A stretch of DNA of 5,303 bases from Verrucomicrobiota bacterium (lineage in GTDB: Bacteria > Verrucomicrobiota > Verrucomicrobiia > Limisphaerales > UBA9464), in NCBI GenBank assembly GCA_947454295.1, contig CANGMO010000207.1:1-5303 (forward strand), written 5' to 3'. Position numbers and translations under genes: made by a program. The notes beneath the pieces were generated by a model. That model was not told the DNA's origin. It was given only the letters and a program-made list of their open reading frames with translations, and did no database searches. Each line of letters starts with the position of its first letter. The stretch's first letter is position 1. Below, in pieces: positions 1-5,303 of this stretch.

Positions 1-1257
1 CAGGCCGGCGCGGACAAGGGAACGCTGTTGTTCTTCAAGCCGGTGCTGACCGGCGACGAACCGTCCGACGTCCTGCAATACCGCGCCACCAATCCCGAGT
101 TTCCGCAGCAGTCCACCGCCGATCAGTTTTACGACGAGCCGCAGTGGGAGTCCTATCGCAGGCTGGGCGAGCACTCGGCCCGCAACGCCTTCCGCTTTCT
201 TGAGGACCAGCCGCGCGGTCCGGGTGCCAATCCCGTCGACACCCTGTTCCACAAGGCGGTGCAGCACTGGCAGGCCGGCCTCGATGCACGCGACGACGCG
301 TCCGATCCCACAGTCCTCTCGGATCGCGTGGCCCGATTCGAAACGGAATTTCGACAGGAGGCGCCCGCGTGGCTGCGGGCCGAGTTGTTCCCGGAACTGG
401 GAATCGCGCCCACGGGCAACCCGTCTCCGCGCAATCCCGAGGATGAACTCACCGCCCTGCTGCTGATGATGGGACTGGTTGAGATTCTGGAGGACACCTG
501 GCGCCTGGCGCGGCTCGACAGCCTGTGGTCGCATCCGACGAATCAAGGCTGGATGGCCTGGATGCACCGGTGGAGCGCCACTCCCACCTTCCGCCATTGG
601 TGGCCGGTGTTGAAATCCTTCGGAAGCTACGGCTTTGGCAAGTTCGTCCAGACCCGCCTCGGCGTGACCTACAATCCGGAGGACGACCGCAGCGGGTCGC
701 CACATCCGGCCACGCCGGCGCAACCAGGGTTGCGAATTCGGAGGTTTCAGCCCGATCGCGACGCCGGCGGCCTCATCACCCGTCGATGGCACCAACAGTT
801 CGGATCCCCGTTTAACGCGCAGGACCGGCTCGCCTTCGTTTATGAACTGCTTCCCAGCGCCGCACCGGGTCAGCCGGACCCCGCGCCAATCCAGGTTGCC
901 CTCGCCCGGGTGAACCCGGTTCCCGCGGCCGGAACCGCCGGGGATTCGGGGCCGTCGTTTCACTGGGATGCGCCGGATTTGTTCATCCCGCCGGCCCTGG
1001 AAGGCGGCGGATTCATCGGACGTTTCCTGCGGGCCGTGATCGCTGAGCTGGGCCGCATCGATCCGGGCGCCACGCTTCACGTGACCCTGACCGAGTCGGC
1101 CGGCCTTCAACCGGGCCGGGTCCGAACCGACGCCGCAAGCCGCGCGCGCCGGGTGCAGCAGATCGAATTGTACAAGAGCCAGGGCTTCACCCTGGTCCAC
1201 CCGCCGGCCTCCGGAGGACCGGACCAGCTCAAGCGCCGCCCCGCTCCAGCAAAGTAG
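1..1257 (+). CDS. Patatin-like phospholipase family protein, C-terminal part (5' end outside window), with a GNAT-like tail
   Basis: The frame is open from base 1 to a TAG at 1255-1257, giving 418 visible residues, so the true start lies upstream. Visible residues 8-58 (KPVLTGDEPSDVLQY, then FPQQSTADQFYDE, then WESYRRLG) match the pattern I remember from the C-terminal end of bacterial patatin-like phospholipase domains. The catalytic Ser (GxSxG) and Asp would lie upstream and cannot be checked. A middle region (about 60-230) is rich in Trp and helix-like, with a hydrophobic patch ALLLMMGLVEIL near 152-163 that is too short and too charged at its edges for a membrane span. From about residue 244 (LRIRRFQPDRD) to 396 (IELYKSQGF), the opening Arg-rich strand and the closing Tyr-x-x-x-GF helix/strand resemble a divergent GNAT acetyltransferase fold; this is inference, and no clear acetyl-CoA loop is visible. 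The family would be a lipid acyl hydrolase, but activity cannot be judged from this fragment. Confidence is good for the CDS, moderate for patatin and low for GNAT. Confidence 0.7.
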   Translation, partial: QAGADKGTLLFFKPVLTGDEPSDVLQYRATNPEFPQQSTADQFYDEPQWESYRRLGEHSARNAFRFLEDQPRGPGANPVDTLFHKAVQHWQAGLDARDDASDPTVLSDRVARFETEFRQEAPAWLRAELFPELGIAPTGNPSPRNPEDELTALLLMMGLVEILEDTWRLARLDSLWSHPTNQGWMAWMHRWSATPTFRHWWPVLKSFGSYGFGKFVQTRLGVTYNPEDDRSGSPHPATPAQPGLRIRRFQPDRDAGGLITRRWHQQFGSPFNAQDRLAFVYELLPSAAPGQPDPAPIQVALARVNPVPAAGTAGDSGPSFHWDAPDLFIPPALEGGGFIGRFLRAVIAELGRIDPGATLHVTLTESAGLQPGRVRTDAASRARRVQQIELYKSQGFTLVHPPASGGPDQLKRRPAPAK

Positions 1258-1319
1258 ATTCATTCCACGGCTTGCGTATCGGGTACGAGATCAGGGATTC
1301 TCACCGCGATTCCTCTCCC

Positions 1320-3698
1320 ATGAATTCGACACCTTCACTCTCCTGCCGCCTGGGGCTGCTCGCCGGAACGGCGATCGGACTCGTTGCGGTTCAAGCCATC
1401 GCCGCCTCACCCGCCGATGCCCCGGTTCGCGGGCCGTTCTGGTCCGGCACCATCATGCGCGCCAAGGGCCAGGCGGCCGCCATGAAGGGTGTGGCCGTGA
1501 CGATCGGCGCCTCCAAGGATCACTACGTCGTCTACGATCTCGACACCCTCCGTCTCGCCGTCGGCTGGTCGGGGGAGTTTCTTGAGTTCGGGGACACGCT
1601 GACCAAGATCGCCTGGCCGCCGCCTCCCAGCGTGAAGGGAAATGTCGTGTTCGAAACCGTCATGGGTCCCGGCTGGTCCGATGCGAAGGGACAGATCGCC
1701 GATACCCGTGAGCGTCACCAGGGCCCATTGCCCAAGGACTGGGCGCACTACGAGGGGCTCTATGTGAATGGCGACCGCGTCGTGTTCAGCTACACGGTGC
1801 AGGGAACCCCGGTGCTGGAATCCCCCTGGTTCGAGGAACTCCACGGCACGGGCGCCTTCACCCGCACGCTGCAATTTCCCAAGGGCGCAAAGAACCTGCA
1901 CCTGCTGGTTGCCTCCGGACTGACTCCCACCGCCACCGTCGTGGCTCCGGGTGCCGAGGGAACCGCGATGCTTCAGCGCACCGGCGGACAGCCGCTCGCG
2001 CTTGGGTACTCAGGTCTGCCCGCGGGCTCGGAACTCACGGTGGATGCCGCCGGCAACGCGGTGCTCCATCTCAGCAAGGTGGCATCGAATGCGTCCCTGA
2101 CCCTCGCGCTGGCCAGCGGCAGCGGCGACTTCCGTCCGACGTCTGCGGGCGGCAAGCGCACCGATTTGCGCGAGCTCACCAAGGGCGGTCCGGCCCGCTG
2201 GACCGACACCCCGGTCACCCAGGGCAAGCTCGGTACGGAAGACGGCCCCTACCAGGTCGACACCATCACCGAGCCCTTCCCCAATGCCTACAACACCCGC
2301 ACGTTCTGGGGCGGCTTTGACTTCCTGCCCGATGGCCGCGCGGTCATCTGCGCCTTCCACGGCGACGTGTGGATCGTCTCCGGCATCGACGACACCCTGC
2401 AACACCTGAAGTGGAAGCGCTTCGCGACCGGTCTCTTCCAGCCGCTCGGCGTGAAGGTGCAGAAGGGTGAGATCTACGTCGCGGGTCGCGATCAGATCAC
2501 GCGCCTGAAGGATCTCAATGGCGACGGGGAGGCCGACCTGTACGAGAACTTCAACAACGACACCGTGGTCACGCCGAACTACCACGAGTTCGTCCTCGAT
2601 CTCCACACCGACTCCAAGGGGAACTTCTACTACGCCAAGGGCGCCCCGTGGGAACCCTCGGTGCAATCGCCCCATCAGGGCACGCTGCTCAAGGTGTCGC
2701 CCGACGGCAAAAAGCTCGAGGTGTACGCCACCGGTCTCCGCGCTCCGAATGGCATGACCGTCGGACCCGACGACACCATCCTGATCAGCGACAACCAGGG
2801 CCACTGGATGCCCTCTTCAAAGCTGAACCTGGTGAAGCCCGGCGCCTTCATGGGCATGACCCCGTCCGCGCAGCGTCCGTTGAAGCTGCGGTATCCGGAT
2901 GGCCGCGAGATCACCGTGAACCCGAGCGATCCTGACGTCCGCAAGGCGAACAACCTGAAGGGCTGGGACGGCGCCATGCCCATTCCCACCTCGTATGACG
3001 AGCCGATCGCGTGGCTGCCCATGCGCTGGGACAACTCCAGCGGCGGACAGGTGTATGTCACCAGCGACAAGTGGGGTCCCTGGAAGGGGGCGCCGCTGTT
3101 CATGAGCTACGGAAAGTGCCTGCTCTATGGCGTGCTGATGGACAAGGTCGACGGCACCGTTCAGGCCAGCATGGTTCCCTTCGGCCTGAAGTTCGCCAGC
3201 GGCGTGATGCGCGGTCGTTTCAGCGGCAAGGACGGCCAGTTGTATGTGTGCGGCCTCCGTGGATGGCAGAACAACGCCACGCGCGACGGTGGCTTCTATC
3301 GCGTCCGGTACACTGGCAAGCCCGTGCGCATGCCGGTGAAGTCGCACGTCACCAAGACCGGCATCACCCTCACCTTCAGCGCGCCGCTGGATCCCAAGTC
3401 CGCGCAGGACCTGGAGAACTACGCCGTCGAGCTCTGGAACTATCGCTATTCCGGCTCGTACGGATCGCCCGAACTCTCGGTAAAGAACCCGGGCAAGGAA
3501 TCGCATGACAAGCTGTCCGTGAAGTCCGCCAGCCTGTCCGCGGATCGCAAGACGCTGTTCCTCGCCGTCGACGGCCTGCAGCCGGCGGATCAGTACAGCG
3601 TGAAGTATTCCGTGACCGCCGCCGACGGCGCCGAGCTGCGCTCCGAGGTCATCGGCACCATCCATAAGCTGGGCTCCGATTCGGCATCGATTCGTTGA
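1320..3698 (+). CDS. Exported DUF6797 / PVC-type beta-propeller protein (sorbosone-dehydrogenase-like), no cytochrome domain
   Basis: The protein has 792 residues from ATG 1320. A TTG at 1272 could add 16 residues, but the ATG places a clean Sec signal peptide at the N terminus: Arg10, a hydrophobic core at 11-27, and AIA before a likely cut after Ala28. There is no lipobox. Residues ~38-190 (FWSGTIMRAKG, KGVAVTIG, LRLAVGWSGEFLEF) look like DUF6797, a domain I associate with Verrucomicrobia and Planctomycetes. A linker region (~190-300) leads into a beta-propeller (~310-665) with PVC-family signatures: GFDFLPDGRAVIC, an EF-hand-like loop DLNGDGEADLYE at 398-409 that probably binds calcium, LRAPNGMTVGPDD near 474-486 and SDNQGHWMPSSKL. 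Residues ~665-792 form an Ig-like domain ending in TIHKL, as in relatives. Related proteins usually carry a c-type cytochrome; here there are only four cysteines and no CxxCH. A periplasmic or secreted role in oxidising or binding carbohydrate is possible but unproven. No Shine-Dalgarno is evident before the ATG. The gene ends 31 nt before a strong terminator. Confidence 0.85.
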   Translation: MNSTPSLSCRLGLLAGTAIGLVAVQAIAASPADAPVRGPFWSGTIMRAKGQAAAMKGVAVTIGASKDHYVVYDLDTLRLAVGWSGEFLEFGDTLTKIAWPPPPSVKGNVVFETVMGPGWSDAKGQIADTRERHQGPLPKDWAHYEGLYVNGDRVVFSYTVQGTPVLESPWFEELHGTGAFTRTLQFPKGAKNLHLLVASGLTPTATVVAPGAEGTAMLQRTGGQPLALGYSGLPAGSELTVDAAGNAVLHLSKVASNASLTLALASGSGDFRPTSAGGKRTDLRELTKGGPARWTDTPVTQGKLGTEDGPYQVDTITEPFPNAYNTRTFWGGFDFLPDGRAVICAFHGDVWIVSGIDDTLQHLKWKRFATGLFQPLGVKVQKGEIYVAGRDQITRLKDLNGDGEADLYENFNNDTVVTPNYHEFVLDLHTDSKGNFYYAKGAPWEPSVQSPHQGTLLKVSPDGKKLEVYATGLRAPNGMTVGPDDTILISDNQGHWMPSSKLNLVKPGAFMGMTPSAQRPLKLRYPDGREITVNPSDPDVRKANNLKGWDGAMPIPTSYDEPIAWLPMRWDNSSGGQVYVTSDKWGPWKGAPLFMSYGKCLLYGVLMDKVDGTVQASMVPFGLKFASGVMRGRFSGKDGQLYVCGLRGWQNNATRDGGFYRVRYTGKPVRMPVKSHVTKTGITLTFSAPLDPKSAQDLENYAVELWNYRYSGSYGSPELSVKNPGKESHDKLSVKSASLSADRKTLFLAVDGLQPADQYSVKYSVTAADGAELRSEVIGTIHKLGSDSASIR

Positions 3699-3724
3699 GA
3701 TTCCGTTAAATTCCGGGCTGGTTC
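3678..3724. repeat. Helically phased ATTC(C)G direct repeats
   Basis: ATTC occurs at 3679, 3690, 3700 and 3710, each followed by G or CG, and a degenerate GTTC follows at 3721. The spacing is 11, 10, 10 and 11 bp, about one DNA turn, so all copies face the same side of the helix. The first two copies lie in the last codons of the propeller gene and the rest lie between its stop and the terminator. The array could be a protein binding site for the downstream sigma gene, or chance in a short stretch. Confidence 0.35.
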
Positions 3725-3729
3725 TCTCC

Positions 3730-3767
3730 AACGCCCGCCGTGTCACGTCGACGCGGCGGGCGTTTTT
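3730..3767 (+). terminator. Intrinsic (Rho-independent) terminator
   Basis: The left arm 3730-3744 (AACGCCCGCCGTGTC) pairs with the right arm 3750-3764 over 15 positions, 11 of them a perfect uninterrupted outer stem, with a single T-G wobble at 3741/3753. The loop is 5 nt (ACGTC), and the right arm runs into five Ts at 3763-3767. It sits 31 nt after the propeller gene's stop codon and should end that transcript. A pyrimidine-rich run just before the stem gives no matching T-tract on the other strand, so it looks one-directional. Confidence 0.9.
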
Positions 3768-3778
3768 CGCTCGTTCTT

Positions 3779-3783
3779 AGGAA
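3779..3783 (+). promoter_or_regulatory. Ribosome binding site of the sigma factor gene
   Basis: AGGAA lies 7 nt before ATG 3791, which is ideal spacing. It decides the start: an earlier in-frame GTG at 3740 sits inside the terminator stem and has no such site. Confidence 0.65.
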
Positions 3784-3790
3784 CCGCCGA

Positions 3791-4555
3791 ATGACAGCTT
3801 TCCGGCGCGTGGACGAGGCTGATAACTCAGTTACCAAATCGGCACCGCCCCAGTCGGGGTGGTTTCCCGCCACGATGTGGTCGGCGATTCTGGCGGTTGG
3901 CGACACCGACGCGCCCGCTTCCCTTCATGCCCTGGAACGCCTGGCCAAGGCGTACTGGCAACCGCTGTATCTGTTTCTGCGCCAGCGTGGTGCCGACCCG
4001 GATACCGCAGCCGATCAGGTCCAGGGATTCTTCACATATCTGCTCAGCCGCGAGTTCCTCCGCGAACTCCGCCCCGGGGACGGCCGGTTTCGGAATTTTC
4101 TGCTGGTGGCGCTCCGGCGTTGGGTTCGCGACCAAAAGGAACGGGACCACGCAGCCAAGCGTGGCGGTGGAATGACGCAGCTGCCCCTTGAGGAACTGGA
4201 GGCGATGCGAGCCGAACCCCTGGCCCGCGATGGCGACACCCCCGACATCGCCTTTGAGCGCGCCTGGGCCCGCGGGGTGTTTTCGCGGGCGCTGAATGGC
4301 ATCGCCGTTGCGTGGTCCGGGCGCGCCGACCTGTTCGCCGCCCTGCGGCTCTCACTCGAGGGAAGTGCGGACGCAGAAAACTACCGCGCCATCGCCGAAC
4401 GTCTCGGCATGACCGAAGGTGCGGTGGGCAAGGCAGCGCATGACCTGCGGCAGCAGTTTGCCGCGCGGGTGCGGCAGGAGATTCGGGCGACCGTTCCCGA
4501 CGAGACGGAAGTCGATGACGAACTCCGCCACCTCATTCGACTCCTCCGCCAGTGA
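3791..4555 (+). CDS. ECF-like RNA polymerase sigma factor, kinase-associated type
   Basis: The protein has 254 residues from ATG 3791, supported by AGGAA upstream. Order of parts: a short N-terminal lead with the family's TMWSAIL (28-34); region 2 at ~49-90 (YWQPLYLFLRQRG, then DQVQGFFTYLL), which binds core polymerase and the -10 element; the linker signature KRGGG at 123-127; FERAWARG at 155-162; region 4 with a helix-turn-helix at ~198-225 (YRAIAERLGMTEGAV, then a recognition helix), which reads the -35 element; and the family tail VDDELRHLIRLL at 241-252. It is longer than a plain ECF factor (about 180-200 residues) because of the linker and tail, as expected for this PVC-type group. I see no anti-sigma gene nearby; the next gene is a Ser/Thr kinase, suggesting control by phosphorylation. 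Region 2.2 reads PDTAADQVQGFF where remembered relatives have roughly PEEAQDLTQEFF, so acidic residues are lost at T72 and G79. Target promoters are unknown. Confidence 0.88.
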   Translation: MTAFRRVDEADNSVTKSAPPQSGWFPATMWSAILAVGDTDAPASLHALERLAKAYWQPLYLFLRQRGADPDTAADQVQGFFTYLLSREFLRELRPGDGRFRNFLLVALRRWVRDQKERDHAAKRGGGMTQLPLEELEAMRAEPLARDGDTPDIAFERAWARGVFSRALNGIAVAWSGRADLFAALRLSLEGSADAENYRAIAERLGMTEGAVGKAAHDLRQQFAARVRQEIRATVPDETEVDDELRHLIRLLRQ

Positions 4556-4568
4556 GCCCCGGGCGGAA

Positions 4569-4620
4569 CACCGTTGACGAACAGGGTAAGGATTTCCCGG
4601 TAGAACCCTGCTTATCGGTG
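4569..4620 (+). other. Two-tier inverted repeat in the sigma-kinase gap
   Basis: An inner stem CAGGGT (4582-4587) with ACCCTG (4605-4610) is perfect with a 17-nt loop. An outer stem CACCG (4569-4573) with CGGTG (4616-4620) is also perfect. They are separated by an 8 x 5 nt internal loop. No T-tract follows, so it is not a classic terminator. Its end lies 8 nt before the kinase ribosome binding site, so it could tune kinase translation or mRNA stability. Stems this short can arise by chance in GC-rich DNA. Confidence 0.35.
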
Positions 4621-4628
4621 ACCTGCCT

Positions 4629-4634
4629 GAAGGA
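4629..4634 (+). promoter_or_regulatory. Ribosome binding site of the kinase gene
   Basis: GAAGGA lies 3 nt before ATG 4638, somewhat close but a strong match. An in-frame stop at 4587-4589 limits how far upstream the gene could begin, and no better start lies between. Confidence 0.55.
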
Positions 4635-4637
4635 TTG

Positions 4638-5303
4638 ATGAGCTCCGATTCCCCAGACTCCCGAACGTGCCGCACCTGCGGCGCGCGGGTGGCCGCGACG
4701 CTTCCGTGCGCCGCATGCGCGCTTTCGCAGGTCCTGTTTGAGGATTCGTGCGCCGACCCGGCATCGGAAGGCGTCGAGCCCATCAACACAGGCTTTGATG
4801 CCACCGCTCTGCCCTGTTCGCTTGGGCCCTATCGGGTTTATCGGGAAATCGCCATCGGCGGCTCGGGCGCCGTTTATCAGGCCGAAGACACCCGGACGCG
4901 CCGCACGGTGGCGCTGAAACTGTTTCGCTCGCTGCTCCTGGTTGGCGACTCCGATCGGGCCCGCTTCAAGCTGGAGGCCGAGACCGCGGCACGCCTCGAT
5001 CATCCGAATATCGTTCCTGTATTCGAGGTGGGTGAACACCGTCGACAGCCCTTCATCTCGATGAAGCTGATGGAGGGGGGATCACTGGCCCAGCGCATGG
5101 TTGCCCCGGGGCACCGAATTTCGGACCGGGACGCCGCGGGACTGGTCTCCATGATTGCGCGAGCCGTGCACTATGCGCATCAACACGGTGTTCTGCACCG
5201 CGATCTCAAGCCGGCCAACGTGGTGTTCGACGCCGCCGGAACGCCCTACCTGACCGACTTCGGACTGGCCAAGCTGGTCAATGATGAGAGTTCCCTCACG
5301 CTC
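4638..5303 (+). CDS. Zinc-ribbon Ser/Thr protein kinase (3' end outside window)
   Basis: 222 residues are visible and the frame is open to the last base. The N terminus carries a zinc ribbon, C11xxC14 and C24xxC27, as often seen in Verrucomicrobia/Planctomycetes kinases. The Hanks-type kinase domain starts near residue 65: Gly loop IAIGGSGAVY (71-80), the ATP-anchoring Lys94 in VALK, the likely alpha-C Glu113 in FKLEAE, LDHPNIV (120-126), a probable gatekeeper Met142, the catalytic loop HRDLKPAN (187-194, Asp189 as base) and the metal-binding DFG (207-209). All key residues are present, so it should be active. The first Gly of GxGxxG is Ala72; ARGG-type loops are common in these phyla, so this is not a defect. 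The window ends 13 residues after DFG, so the activation segment, C-lobe and any membrane or sensor domains are unseen. It lies 82 nt after the sigma gene on the same strand, probably co-transcribed and acting on that sigma factor. Confidence 0.9.
   Translation, partial: MSSDSPDSRTCRTCGARVAATLPCAACALSQVLFEDSCADPASEGVEPINTGFDATALPCSLGPYRVYREIAIGGSGAVYQAEDTRTRRTVALKLFRSLLLVGDSDRARFKLEAETAARLDHPNIVPVFEVGEHRRQPFISMKLMEGGSLAQRMVAPGHRISDRDAAGLVSMIARAVHYAHQHGVLHRDLKPANVVFDAAGTPYLTDFGLAKLVNDESSLTL

Noticed and set aside
1272..1319. TTG start adding 16 residues to the propeller protein
   Set aside because: It would bury the signal peptide behind a charged extension (RIGYEIRDSHRDSSP) and has no ribosome binding site.
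2010..2804. Long minus-strand open frame (264 codons) opposite the propeller gene
   Set aside because: It lies fully inside a well-supported gene and its translation is low-complexity Val/Gly/Ala/Leu/Arg without recognisable domains, as expected from codon bias in GC-rich DNA.
2817..3746. Long minus-strand open frame (309 codons) covering the end of the propeller gene and the terminator
   Set aside because: It is a shadow of a real gene, its start lies inside the terminator stem, and no domain is visible.
3740..3790. GTG start adding 17 residues to the sigma factor
   Set aside because: It begins inside the terminator stem, whereas ATG 3791 has AGGAA at ideal spacing.
4565..4569. GGAAC as an ECF-type -35 element for autoregulation before the kinase
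   Set aside because: No CGTC-like -10 appears at the expected distance of about 16-17 nt, and five bases alone are common.
4574..4606. TTGACG followed by TAGAAC as a kinase promoter
   Set aside because: The 21-nt spacer is too long for a housekeeping promoter and the -10 matches only four of six bases.
4851..4880. Kinase Gly loop with Ala72 instead of the first Gly, as a sign of a pseudokinase
   Set aside because: Lys94, HRD, Asn194 and DFG are all intact, and an Ala at this position is common in PVC kinases.

Overview
The window is a GC-rich bacterial segment with four genes on the + strand, the first and last cut by the window edges. The gene set suggests a Verrucomicrobiota or related PVC-superphylum genome. 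It holds a secreted DUF6797/beta-propeller protein, an ECF-like sigma factor of the type that typically carries a KRGGG linker and a VD(D/E)ELR tail, and directly after it a zinc-ribbon Ser/Thr protein kinase. The phylum call rests on remembered family composition, not on a search.

Layout. Positions 1-1257 hold the C-terminal part of a protein whose first visible residues look like the conserved end of a patatin-like phospholipase; its last ~170 residues look like a divergent GNAT-type fold. After a 62-nt pyrimidine-rich gap, 1320-3698 encodes a 792-residue exported protein: signal peptide, DUF6797-like domain, PVC-type beta-propeller with an EF-hand-like calcium loop, and an Ig-like C-terminal domain. 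It has no CxxCH heme motif. A strong intrinsic terminator (3730-3767) closes this unit. Four to five ATTC(C)G-like motifs spaced 10-11 bp apart run from the end of that gene to the terminator.

Positions 3791-4555 encode the sigma factor, preceded by an AGGAA ribosome binding site only 12 nt beyond the terminator. After an 82-nt gap that can fold into a two-tier hairpin, 4638-5303 encodes the start of a Ser/Thr kinase. The kinase is open to the window end and breaks off 13 residues after its DFG motif.

How the genes may work together. The sigma factor and kinase are probably one regulatory module. The most interesting detail is in sigma region 2.2: relatives usually have acidic residues here, but this protein has a Thr (T72) and a Gly (G79) at two of those positions. 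This resembles the logic of kinase-activated ECF factors, where phosphorylation supplies the missing negative charge, and it makes the neighbouring kinase an obvious candidate activator. The two upstream genes show no clear functional link to this module and lie on the other side of the terminator.
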